Of a stretch of DNA of 64,000 nt, positions 32,277-43,920 are shown piece after piece (position 1 is the stretch's first letter; the number at the start of each line of letters is the position of its first letter). Source of the DNA: Mytilus galloprovincialis (Eukaryota > Mollusca > Bivalvia > Mytilida > Mytilidae); NCBI RefSeq assembly GCF_965363235.1, contig NC_134843.1:87887795-87951794 (forward strand). The letters run 5' to 3'. A model generated the notes under the pieces. That model saw only the letters and a program-made list of their open reading frames with translations. It searched no databases and had not been told where the DNA came from. A program made the translations under genes and the position numbers.

Positions 32277-33939
32277 CAGTGGCGTAGCTTGCCTTCTGTT
32301 TATACCGAGGCAGGGGGTCAGGGGGCGCAGCTCCCCTGAAGCTATAGAGGTTTTTACAATCTGAACAAGAAAAAATCGTTAAAAAATAGTTGCTGTTCAA
32401 TGTTATTTCATCATAATAATGTTAATTATGCCTTACTATCTATACTCAAAGCTATAAAAATAAAAAAATACGACGGTGAAGGTATCACATTAGACAACCA
32501 ATGAAAAGTCCTGACTTGCTAGCAGTTACAGAAAGCAGGGACATATATACATACTGTTCCCAGCAGAAAGCCAGCTCAAATGCCTAATGTCTCCCAATAT
32601 ATTTCCAAGCCGTAGTACACTCTAATATAGTTGGCTGTACATCACACGTCATATCACAAGAAATCATGACCTTGCTCGGTGGATAGAAGAAACCTGTACA
32701 AAATGTTCAATACAGAAAAAAAAAACGCAAATATTAAGGTTTATTTGTAATAAGTTTTGTGATGATAATTTGTTTGGTCGTAGGTCACGAATCAACGAAT
32801 CATAGATAATCCCCACAAAATGACTGCTGGATTGAACAAACAAATTTCAGGATAAACAAGGAGAAAAACATATTTTACATGTAAAGTGTAGCAAGGCACT
32901 TGTTTTCGTGGTGTGTTCCTTCGAAGGTCTTGAAATTACATATTGAATGATTTTTAACTTTTTTTTTCATTCACGATGAACATGACAACCGGCGAATAAC
33001 TAACATTTACTGTATTCTGAAGTCTTCATTATAAATGAACAGTATTTGGTTGATTTTTTTTTATATATAAACTGACATTATGTATTAACTATTAAACAGA
33101 CATATTTCTCTGGAATTAGTGATTCCTTTAAATATTTTAAATTCCCTGCTTGTGAAAACGTACTATGAATTTAAAATAGCGAGAATAAAACTTGTGAACC
33201 ACATCTTATAAATTATTTTCTGTGCACTATAATGTATAAATGTAAATGCATATTTTGTTCTGTTTAGTACCAAAGTCAATGAACATAGTCGTAGGGGAAC
33301 ATGTCAACACTTATAAATGAGGGTTTGAATGCTTAGAATGTGATTATCAAATATTTATTTTTTAATCATTGTCGCCCATAATTTGATTTTCCTTTATTTT
33401 ATAATTTAGCACCATTTTAAATCCATATTCTTTCAAATTTAAATTAATTTCAGAGCCGATATTTCTATTTTCTTGAAACCTCACCCAGGCCCTCATATAC
33501 AATGTACTAGAAATTATTCTGACGCAAAATTAACTAATTGACCTAATTCAGTGGTAAAGTGATTTGATCGGGAGACTCGTGAGTTGCATCCTCATCTATT
33601 CTACTAACTGTTTTCGCTTGCAATGGGGTAGGACAAAATAAATCTGTTGTCGATTTCCTTTTACTCTGACAAACTTGAATTACAGAAAACTACCGTAAAG
33701 GGTATTTCCAAGTAGAGGAGGGAAAATTAATTCAAATGTTCCCATAAGTCTTTAATAATTCGTAAAGGGTATGAATCAATAACCGCGCCAACAAGACATA
33801 TCAAGTTGCTACATTATTTTTTAGTAGCCAGTTTGCTGCAATAATCATTTAAAAGAAAATACAGTGAAGGAAAATATTTTTTTTCTTTTTTTTTACTGAG
33901 GCAGTTGCCTCGGTTGCCTCAACGTAAGCTACGCCCCTG
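32277..33939. mobile_element. Probable non-autonomous hAT-type element
   Basis: The left end CAGTGGCGTAGCTTGCC and the right end GTAAGCTACGCCCCTG are inverted copies of the form CAGNGGCGTAGCTT, typical of hAT termini. TGCACTC stands at 32270-32276 and again at 33938-33944, a possible target duplication that overlaps the right end by two bases. TGAGGCAGTTGCCTCGGTTG near the right end and GAGGCAGGGGGTCAGGGG near the left are G-rich subterminal words. No transposase frame is visible in the 1.66 kb. Confidence 0.6.
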
Positions 33940-34782
33940 CACTCATTCACTGTGCCTCACTAATTTACTACTGTTGAATTTAAATATTGTCAGTATCTAT
34001 CTATTTTAAGCATTCAAGTCAGTTTCTTTGTGTTAATTTTTATATCGTTCGCAGATATCACGTAAAAATTGACAATAGTCTGAAGCGGAAAGGTTTTTAT
34101 TTTTAGATCTACAGTGTCACGAAACACTAGATGAATGTTCGATCTATTAGAAATACAGGGCAATTTATTCATTTATTTATGGTTTGTTATGAAGATAATG
34201 ATTTTTAAAACGAGTAACAGTAGTAAAAATTAAATATACTAGGTATTTATATGTGGGCGTGTCAAAATGATAGAGGCTAATTACCATGACGTCACGCATT
34301 TGTTTCTCAGCACACAATTTCTGAAGAATTTCAGGATCGCTTAGCTAAACATTCTTATCCAAAACCATGAAATTATGTATGAAAAGATGCGGTAGGCTTA
34401 TATATACCGGAATTCAAAACAAAACCGAGATTAAACGTTTGAATATGATGAATAAGGGTTTTAAAAATGCTATGTGAACCGAAATTCCACAGGCACTTGT
34501 CTCAGAAAAAAAAAATCCGAGACAAGTGCCTGTGCGACATTCATCCAATTTTTTTCATATACATGTAACGTCATATAACGTTTAAAATTCTTAGCAAGTC
34601 TTGTTATCGGTTACAATTTCAAATAAAGTGTAAGTTAGTTTTTGTACTTTATAATTAAGATAATCATGAGACAGTTATATAAATGGTGTAAACTTGTAAC
34701 TTTGGCACGACCAACTGCATATGAATATTGAAAATACGATCCACTTATCATTTTTAGTTTCCGATATTTTGCAATTCAAATA
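33940..34782. other. Intergenic sequence with a strong hairpin
   Basis: At about 34489-34536 CACAGGCACTTGTCTC and GAGACAAGTGCCTGTG are perfect inverted copies round an A-rich loop of 14-16 bases. Nothing else was recognised. Confidence 0.6.
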
Positions 34783-35007
34783 TGAGGTCCCTCATGGGGG
34801 GTCCTAGTAATCACATAATCACCATTTTTTTGCCAATATAATCACATAATCATTAAATATTTGCTTATCTTTAGTAATCAAATAATCATAAACTAAAAAT
34901 ACAGTCCTAGGTATCAAATAATCATGAAATATTTGGCTTAATAATCAAATAATCATTAAAAAAACGGCCAAGTAATCACATAATCAAAAACCCCATGAGG
35001 GCCCTCA
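34783..35007. mobile_element. Inverted-repeat element with an AATCANATAATCA array
   Basis: The ends TGAGGTCCCTCATGGGG and CCCCATGAGGGCCCTCA are inverted copies with one mismatch in 17. Between them the word (T)AATCA(C/A)ATAATCA occurs six times, at about 30-40-bp steps with AT-rich spacers. The element is only 225 bp, with no coding capacity. Confidence 0.85.
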
Positions 35008-35009
35008 AA

Positions 35010-36550
35010 TATCCGGAAAATCAAAGAATAAATGTGTAGATTACACGTAAATTTCGCAAAGAATTACGAAATATACAAATTCTTATTTCAAATTATCATT
35101 GGTCGAAACCATCTCCTTCGATTCTCCAAAAAGACACTATGATATTGTTGTAACAATATGTTTGCTATTGACTCGCTGGCTTACTGCAACTTCGATATTT
35201 TTTTAAACGGTATAAATTCATTTGAACTTTAAACTTTGGCGGATAGTTGTCTCATTGGCAATTATACCACATGGCATCTCCTTTTTTTTTTTATTTATAT
35301 AAATTCGTTTTCCAATTTGTTTGTTCAGTTAGATTAGAGTGCTCTCCCTTCAACGATAAGTATACTGGTTTTGATTGTCTGTTCTGAAATAGTGTTTGAC
35401 AGTCCATCAATCGAGATTAATACTCGTGTACCCGTCCCGGTACCAGGACCTCGTCAATTGTTGTCTTAACATATTTCATATCTTATTTAGTTGTTATTTG
35501 GAATGTCTGATGTCATTAGTTTTGGGTAGTTGTGATGCTGTCTCTGGCGTTGACGTATACCTCACCATTTTTTTTTAAATTATGTACTCAGCCAAATGAA
35601 ATCTAGTCTGCACCGCTATAACTACCATGGTAATGTGATCGTGCTAATGTATCTCCCTTTATTCAATGTATATTGACTGCTTAATATTTCTTTTTGTTAT
35701 TTTTGTCGTTGGTGTGCTGCCTCACAGGTAAGAATTTAGTAATTTTATTAAAAATCAAAAATTATTCTCAGCTTGGACTGATAGATAAATGTGAAAGTCC
35801 AGAATTAAGTGAATAATCAATATGGTTACACTGGAGCATGTATCATCAAGTTATACATGCAACTATTTTCACCTTTTTGCCTTAGAAGTGACTTTCTTAA
35901 AATTCACTATATAGCCTGATTACATAATAATAGAAAATAAATACAGAATTTACACCCTTTTTTGTCGTTTTTTATTTTGAATGACCTGGAAAACATGAAC
36001 TCTAGGTCATCTGACAGAGGTATCGGAGTGTTCGTTCCACTTAGACTTTTTTATATATACTATTTTTGTAAGAATTACAAATGGGTGAACACAATCCTTT
36101 CCGTTTTATACGTTTGACATGAAAACTCTAAAAACCGGCCTCTATTTCCAATCAATATTCTACACGCCTCGTAAAGGTAAAAGGGTAAAATTGATTTAGT
36201 GATCGAAATCAAGTATTTATACCAATATAGTTTGATAAGATGTGCATATGTGAAATATAACATTTATGTCAAGGCTAAAATGCAATGAGAGTTAAGAGAT
36301 ATCCTTTCCAATGACAAACCGATTGATAGCGTTTCCGCTTTTATTTTCAATGGGGTCCTTTAAGTGTGTATCGCTTAGATCATAGTAGGCTCAGCTTAGA
36401 GTAAATAATTAAGAAGAGGCATCGCATATATTGAATTATAGCATGTCTATTGACAAATAATGATTCAGCCCATTTTTCTGCTTTGAATGCTACGTGGTCA
36501 TCAGTTATTGTTAAACTAGAAAGCACAGTCCAAACTTTCATTCAATTGTA
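35010..36550. other. Intergenic sequence
   Basis: A fragment of the GTTGTCTCATTGGCAAT repeat is at 35222-35295 (AACTTTGGCGGATAGTTGTC). The rest shows short open frames only, with nothing recognised. Confidence 0.4.
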
Positions 36551-36554
36551 GAAA

Positions 36555-36775
36555 CAATATGGAGAGTATAAAATTGAGAATTGTCAAAGAGACAACAGCT
36601 CGACCAAAGAGCAGACCAAAGCCGAAGTCTACCAATGGGTCTTCAATGCAGTACGAAACTCCTGCACGCGGAGACGTTCTTCAGCTGGCCCCTAAAAAAT
36701 ATAGGCCAGAGGCTCCTGACTTGGGACAGGCGCAAAAATGCGACGGGGTTATATATTATAAACATGTTTACACTC
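36555..36775 (-). mobile_element. Retroelement tail fragment, antisense
   Basis: It contains AGAGACAACAGCTCGACCAA, CAATGGGTCTTCAATGCAG, TTCTTCAGCTGGCCCC and AGAGGCTCCTGACTTGGGAC, the reverse complement of the tail at 17560-17880. The overlapping open frames at 36559-36792 and 36581-36781 come from it. Confidence 0.8.
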
Positions 36776-37337
36776 TTTTAGCTTTTAGATGATAACATAA
36801 TTGAATAAGTCATTAGCTGGCTTAATTTGGTGTCAGTATACTATGAAGTTCGACGATATATCTAAAATTGCATTTTAACTTGTGTTTTCTTATAATTTTA
36901 CCCTCGTGTGCGTAGGAGCTGGAGGGCCGAAATTATTTAACAACTATGATTTAAACCAACTGTAATATATTTTTTAAGACAAAATAAAATTTAATTAAAA
37001 TGTATTACAATAATTACAATGATAACTTTTGATTTACAGAGAAATTTATTTGGATACAATGAATACACATTATGCTAAATATGAAAACAATGTCCCGTTT
37101 CACGTCACTAGTCACGTGATATGGACAATATTGGATGTGTATTAGAATCACAATGGCTGTGTATTCCATCAATTAATGGAGATATATTCGTGGATAATGT
37201 AAGAAGTACGACAGTTTCATAACGGTTGACACCGGAAAACGATCAAGCTGGCTTGTATTTACAGATATTGTAACCCTTTAGTGGCTTTTAGTGGAGTAAC
37301 AGGGGAAAATATTGTCGAAAAGGGTGAAATAGTGAAC
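36776..37337. promoter_or_regulatory. CMIP: Upstream region and probable 5' UTR of CMIP
   Basis: No repeat was recognised here. The sequence directly before the ATG (about 37200-37337) is less AT-rich than its surroundings, with CGACAGTTTC, CACCGGAAAACGATC and similar CpG-bearing words, as expected for a transcribed leader. GTCACTAGTCACGTGATATG near 37105 contains a CACGTG E-box. No TATA box or start site can be fixed by eye. Confidence 0.35.
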
Positions 37338-37745
37338 ATGGCGACCATCGGGATCGCAGATGTGTGCGAGGATAGCACAGCCGATGATGCGCCTACGATC
37401 AACATTTCAAATGACGATGAACATGATGAAGAGGAAAGAGACAATGTTGAGGACGATGATGAGGAGGAGGAAGATGAGGATTGTGAGATAACACCTCTCG
37501 AAAATAGACGAATCTTTGAAAGAAATGACAGCGGAACGAGTTTCAGTAGTTTGATTTCACAGAATTCAGTAAACACAAAACCGATTCAGGGACCGCGTTA
37601 TAAATTAATTAATGAAGGAGATATCCCAATTTGTAAATTAAATCACACACGAACAATTGTCAGTAAGATTATGAACTCCAGATATTTAAGACGATGGGAA
37701 GTACACAAAATTTATCTGGACAAAACAGAAATATGTTCGGCTACG
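37338..37745 (+). CDS. CMIP: CMIP (C-Maf-inducing protein), exon 1: acidic N-terminus and start of PH domain
   Basis: The exon codes for residues 1-136. The ATG at 37338 (AACATGG) is the first ATG of the open frame. Residues about 29-57 are almost all Asp and Glu (NDDEHDEEERDNVEDDDEEE). From about residue 95 the sequence follows human CMIP closely: RYKLINEGDIPICKLNHTRT against [20 protein letters not shown], then SKIMNSRYLRRWEVH against SKILTSKFLRRWEPH, ending in SAT before GTAAGT, as in human. CMIP is a cytosolic and nuclear adaptor with an N-terminal PH domain and C-terminal leucine-rich repeats. In mammals it acts in T-cell and podocyte signalling. The acidic stretch is not part of the human protein as I remember it. 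The minus-strand frame here is a Ser-rich shadow. Confidence 0.92.
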
Positions 37746-39555
37746 GTAAGTTGGTTTGTTTACAGGGATACAACTGGACCATGACGGTGAAAATATCAAT
37801 GTTTATAAATATTGTGAAAAGTACAAATCAATTGCATCATAATTAGGTGATATTTGTTACTTGCTACGTTAACTGATTAATTTCAATTGCTAATAATGAA
37901 CAAATATTAAAGTTATGTGTCCAATTCCCTGTTGTTTACGGAAATCGAAACCATTGTAAATTGTTAAGGCTTTAACCATCCTTGTTTTTTTCTACAAGCC
38001 AAACTATTTATATAAACTGGCTTTTCTATACTCTTACCTGGGACAAGTGGCTAAATGTATTTGTCTCTGGGCTCACACCATTAAATTAATGGCATCTTTA
38101 AAATAGTTTTATATGTATTCATTGGCTAGGATACCTCTGGTGTGTCTGACAGTCAAATGAAATACATATGTTTACATTTTTATAGTTAACCAAGGATTTG
38201 TAGAGTGGCACTATACAAATCATTGAGTTAACTGTTAAATGTGAATGAAAGCTTGTAAAATATTATAATTTTTGGATTATTACGGAAATTTGCAATCAAT
38301 CTTTTTGCACTTGAGTCTTACTCAAGTAAAAATAATTTATAAGTACATGTAAAACCTCTTTTAAATTCCTTGTGAATTACTTTTATCATTTAGACTATAA
38401 ATAAATGAATGTCAGAATAATCCTGCAGTTCAGTTACATTACACATAGTACATTGTAGCTTATTTCTTAAGTTAGATTACAATTGGTAAACACAATCATT
38501 AAAGTGCAATTCTCTTTACTTTGCTTTAATGTCCCTTTGCAATTGGTATGTATCACCTCTGTTTTATACCCAAAATACAATAGAACATTTGTAGCAAGGG
38601 GAGTGCATGCTAAAGCATTGGCCATTTTATCTTAGAGTGTAATACAATTATAGGCCAAAAAATATCAATATAAGGAGCTAAAATGTACAGCTCTAACAAT
38701 GTGTAGGACTTGTTTTAGCCCCCCTCCCTAAAAACAAAAACCCACTAAAAAAATAGCATGTAATTGCTTGACTCTTGCATTGGCTAAAATTGCATAAAGT
38801 TATTATTTTGAAAGAGAGATAATCAACATTCTGACTGCTCAAAAATACTTTAAATTGTACTTTTTGTACTTTTGTACTTTAGCATATTATCCGTTTTGTG
38901 CATAATTTTTGAATGATCTAAATCATTGTTAAAAAAAAAAACCAACCACTTTTTATGCTACATTTTGTACAAAGTAGGTGTTACTGTACATGTTAATAAT
39001 GTATATGAGAATTAAGAAAACATACAGGGCCTGCACATGAGGTAAAGCATTTTACATGGATTTTAACATGTTAACATAATATCTGTGAACTGAAGATTAA
39101 GTAATATGTCAGATGTGAGCGGAAACTGTATCTTCATGTTGAACAGAGACATATTTATCATGGTACATTGGTATACATGTACACGTATATCCTGTGCTTA
39201 ATTGTTGACAGTTTTACAAGTGACATTTGACATTAAAAGGAAATCTCAACCTTTTTTTCTGCAAATGAAAACATTTATTGTATTTTTTTTTAAAACAATA
39301 TTCATTAAAGTATGTATTTATTCATACTATATAAGGTATTACAGTTTATATAAAAATTACAAAACTAATTAAAAGCTGTCTCAAGTGTCATTGTTATGGC
39401 CTATTAATCAAATCGATGAAATTCTTCAATTATTTGTATAGAAATACACTGCAATTTTAATTAATCTCCTGAGCAGTGTAAAAATACTACAAATGTACTT
39501 TAATGAGAGTTGTCTCATTGTTAGTCATACAATGTACCACATCTTCTTTTTTATA

Positions 39556-40112
39556 TTAGAGTGGGGTGCTCATTTTCGCCATATCTTTCCATGTTTTCTA
39601 CAGTTTATGTTCAGGTCTATATGTTTTTGAAGTATACTGATATTTCGATATGAAGATAACTTCAAATACAAAACATTTCTAAGCTTGAAAACATGTTTGT
39701 TTGAAAATAATCAATCCTCTGTAAAGTTAGATTAAAGGGTGTTTATTTAAAACCAAATAACTGCTGCTTTATATAATATTTATCAAATAAATTTCATTAT
39801 ACATGAACAGTAGACATTTCAAAGGCGTAAAAAACAGAAGTTTAGGCCAATCAGTCAAAAAATTACTAAGAAAAACTTCTTTGAAAATTGTGTTTTTCAT
39901 TCAGGAAATTGATCGAAAATTGTTGTCCGTTTTTCGGTCCTATGCAGTAAGTGCCGCAATTTTGTTTTAGTTTAGAAAAAAATCATATTTGTTATAAAAT
40001 TATAATTTATCGGCATATTTCTTCAATTTCAGCCATCCTTTGAAGTTTTTACACCTCAAAATCATAAAACGGCGAAATTGTGTCCCCGGCGAATATGCGC
40101 CCCCCACTCTAA
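39556..40112. mobile_element. Inverted-repeat element with TTAGAGTGGGG ends
   Basis: The left end TTAGAGTGGGGTGCTCATTT followed by TCGCC is inverted at the right as GGCGAATATGCGCCCCCCAC followed by TCTAA. The arms match at about 20 of 25 positions. The element is 557 bp, with no open frame of note. Right next to it lies the GCGGGAC-motif repeat. Confidence 0.75.
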
Positions 40113-40214
40113 GTGGAATATTAATTTACTGTGACACATGAAAAACTTTGAAAAATATGTCCTGTCTTCCAAGTTTTGTAGGCTATTGTGAGCATGTACA
40201 GCTCTGACATATCC

Positions 40215-40460
40215 ATTTGATATTTTGGAATATCATAAAGGGGGTCTCGTTTGGGGGGTTCTGATCCTGGGTCCCGCTTACTGTTTTGTCAGATTCCTGT
40301 ATCTCCCTAACACTATGTACATAAGCAATTCTCATTTTTTTTGTAATTTCCTGTGTCCCGCCTATGACTTCATTTCCCATTTTACAGCCCAATAATTAGA
40401 CTTTCATGTGTCACGCTTACAAAAAATCGGCAATTCGCATCACGTTTAGACCTAAATAGG
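40215..40460 (-). repeat. GCGGGAC-motif repeat (copy 2, inverted)
   Basis: Read on the minus strand it carries GCGGGACCCAGGATCAGAAC and the words GTGACACATGAAAG, GCGGGACACAGGAAAT and CTTATGTACATAGTG, matching 12905-13190. Both copies keep the order of the motifs. The minus-strand open frame here (MGNEVIGGTQEITKKMRIAY) corresponds to the plus frame of copy 1 (EVLRDTGNYKKIRIAYVHSV), but both are likely by-products of the repeat. Confidence 0.75.
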
Positions 40461-41639
40461 ACTCACCATACTGTAAATGCTTGGTGTAACATTATTAAGG
40501 TGTATACTAAAATGTTATTTGGTAAAAAGGACTTTTTCAATTGCTATGTTCTTTATATCACACAAATCAGTGGCATCAGTAATATACTGTATATGTTTTA
40601 TTAATTGATTGATTGATTGATAGTTGTTTAATGCTAAGCAATAAAAATTTCATGTTCTGTTAGATGCAATGTACTATAGTGAACTTGATGGAAAAAGATG
40701 TGGTATACATTTTGTAATTGCCAATGAGACAAATCTCCACAGGCGACTAAATTGACAAAACCCATATTAAGCCAATATGACATTAAAAATATTAGGGAAA
40801 AGAATACTATTACACATGATTACATGCATCACATGTCGAAAAAGAAATGAAAGATAAATTTAAAAAAAAAAAGGCAAATGGCAATTGGGCATTGTGTGCC
40901 TTAATTATAAACAGTGTTAAAATTATCATCAGTTATTAATGCATAATATTAGTGAATTGCTTGAAACTACAAGAAAAATGCATAACTCTTGACTTAATAT
41001 ACCAAATATAGTAGGAAAGGGATATTTTAGTGCAATGACTGTATCACATTACTTCTCCCCCCCAATCTTGTACATATATATGTTGTACTTGCTTGGGGAT
41101 GGAAAATATTTTCATATGTTTACTTTTAAAAACTACACATGTAATTGTAGCAATTTTTAGCTGCAGAAAATAAACAATATTTATTAAGAACAATGTCAGA
41201 AACGTATCAACTTTTTGTACTACATGTAAGCGTGAAACTGTTGTAGGGCTCTGTAAAGCTCACCTTTCCTATTTTCTAAGCCTTGACATGTACATGTACA
41301 CTTGTATACTTTAAAACAGGAAAAGATTTGTTTAATTTGAAGAGTGTTCACAAACTCTGATTGTAAAATAGAATTACAGTAAAGATGAGTGGCTTATTGT
41401 TGAAAAGTTAATGTTCAAAAGCCTGAGTTTCCATAAAAATTTTGAAATCCAAATTGAATCAAATCCTTTGATAATTCTCTCACAGTCCATCATATATGCT
41501 CATTGTAAATTCCAAATGTTTTTAGGAAAAAGATAATGAACCTACTAAAATTGAAATGTTCACCTTTTAAAGAATTTGCTGAATACACATGTATGTTTTA
41601 AAATTCTACATCTTAAAACAATAGAACAAAATATTAGAG

Positions 41640-42725
41640 TAGAGGAGCTTGAGGGTAGGTTTAAAGACCATGTGTAAGACATAATAGTGTCCTGTAAAAA
41701 AGTGTCCATGAGGACAGTTTTTCATAGAATTTGGGTATTTAATAATGTCCATTGCCATTGAATAGTGTCCCTCAAATGGACAGATTTTTACTGCAATAGA
41801 TATGAAATAGTGTCCACCCACAGGACAAATTTTCATAATAGTTTCTATTAAATTGTGTCCTCCGACCAAGGGAAGTAATACAAAGGTCATTAAAAAGTTT
41901 TATTATACTTGAATTTTAATTAAAATGTGAAGGATTGATGCGAAATTGAATAATATACAAATGTAAACAAACAAATAATGGATGGAAGTGAATATAGAGA
42001 AATTTAAGTTCTAAGAAATTTCCGGCAAATGATTAAATGACAATGATAGAATAACAATAAGAAGGAAGTTTAAATCTGAAGATCTTTACTATATTTATTA
42101 TGTCAGAGAAGAATGCAATTGAAAATAAATAATAATGTCCATTGCCATGAAATATTGTCTCCTAAGTGGACAGCATTTTACAGCAACAAATATGAAAAAT
42201 GGTCCATCTACAGAACACATTTTTGTAGTGAATGTTAATAAATTGTGTCCCCAAGGATTATACAAATCCTTGTGTCCCCCAAGGAAAATAATACTGACAG
42301 CATCTGTTACTTATTTGAGTTTGAATTATACATGTATATATTATATTAGTAGATATAGATATGAAGATAAGGATGATAATTGAGTGTCAATGAGACAACT
42401 CTATGTCAAAGTAACAATTAAAGGTCGCAATTAAAAGTTAAAATGGGTCCAGTAATAACAAGGCAATGAATATCATTTAATACTTTAATCATATCAAAAA
42501 ATGCCCTGGCGGACACAATGTCCTGTGAAAAAATGTTCCCCTGGACAATATTATGGTTGTGAATCATGTCCATGTTCATGGACACTTTTTTCATACCTGA
42601 GGACATATTTTCATAGGAAATTGTGTCCAGGACACATTTAAATATGTATATATTGTCCATGGACAGTATTTACTATGAAAATGTGTCCAGTGGACATTTT
42701 TTCATGAGGGACATTATTAAATCCT
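41640..42725. repeat. TGTCC...GGACA array
   Basis: Ten or more short inverted pairs of the form TGTCC-N-GGACA occur (GTGTCCATGAGGACAG, GTGTCCCTCAAATGGACAG, GTGTCCACCCACAGGACA, TGTCCATGTTCATGGACA, TGTCCAGGACA, TGTCCATGGACA, GTGTCCAGTGGACA). They are spaced by about 40 bases with the common spacer word ATTTTTCATA. The array is in three blocks (41690-41870, 42130-42290, 42500-42725), separated by AT-rich sequence. GTGTAAGACATAATAGTGTC at the left and GACATTATTAAATCCTACAC at the right are roughly inverted. Confidence 0.75.
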
Positions 42726-43877
42726 ACACTTGTAACCCATGAGGAAATAGTAGATTTAATTATAGTAATTTTTTTATGGAATTGAAAATTACCCTACAAC
42801 CATTTATAATTATCTTCAGTAGGATTAAATTTTTATCAAAATCAATAAGCAACCAAAAAAAACAATCATGTACAGGTAAATTTGGTCTTCAAAGATGATT
42901 GATGCATTTAAGTTCCTTTGTCTATCATCCCCATGCTTTAATATGTTGTATACATGTATTTTAAACTTGAAACTGTGTTCATGGTTTTGTAAAAAAAGTA
43001 TACGAATTAAGTAAGTCACTGGCATTTGACACACATTTAAATCATTTTTTCTACAGATTTTTTTTCGGTTGTCATTTTAAAAACTTCAGTCATGTCAGTA
43101 AATCAGGGTATTTTGTTGTTCACCATCATAATCAATCAGACTCATTAATATGATCGAAATTATGCACACAACATCTTCCAATCCTCCTGTGATTTCAATC
43201 ACTTTGTCAGTTTGATTTCTCTCCTTAGAGGCTGCAGCTGCTGTTGTTCAATGTACTTTTAGATATGACATTTGATTTGACCTTTAATTGATGTTTTGAA
43301 CACCTGAGCTATGAGGAAATTATTTAAAAAAGAACTAGATACCCTTCATTTATACTTTAACCTAATGTAAAATTCACAAATGAACTACTTACATATAAAT
43401 TACCATGAAAATAGAAAAAAAATGTGAAAAACAAATTATATGCAAGTGTCAACCAGAATAATTAAATTAGTGCTTCCGAAAAGTATCTGTGAAAATAAAT
43501 ATGGTTCACAATTGTGTTTTTGGAAAAGAAATTTGAGGCTTAGAATGTTTACTATTTCTACTTTCCAAGTCGCTCATGTCAACCGTTTTGTGCTTTAAAA
43601 TTTACATATAAAAAAAATCAGATAATGCAGATGGTTTTGTATTAAGAACAGTAGCTATAAAGATTGAATTATAACAATACTATCATATGTCTCTTCTTGA
43701 AATCCCCTTTGTTACATGCTTTTATTGTGATTCTAGTGTAACAATATTGTGACTGTTTCATGGATTTGGTGGATACAGACATGACAGGGGAACCATGAAT
43801 TTAAATGGAATGTATGCAAAATTTACCAAAACCAGAAAATTAAAAATCTAAAATATATCTAAGTTTTCCTCAAACCC

Positions 43878-43920
43878 ATCTTCGCTAGCCAAGGGTTACG
43901 ATCATTGGCTAGCGAAGATG
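43878..43920. repeat. Perfect hairpin, 16-base arms
   Basis: CATCTTCGCTAGCCAA and TTGGCTAGCGAAGATG are exact inverted copies with an 11-base loop (GGGTTACGATC type). It lies in CMIP intron 1, far from the exons. Confidence 0.85.

Noticed and set aside
31927-32364. A 145-codon open frame
   Set aside because: There is no recognisable domain, no splice context and no family resemblance. It runs from AT-rich spacer into the end of a probable transposable element.
37259-37576. Ser-rich open frame on the minus strand
   Set aside because: It is the complement of the Asp/Glu codons of CMIP exon 1, whose plus-strand frame continues into a conserved PH domain.
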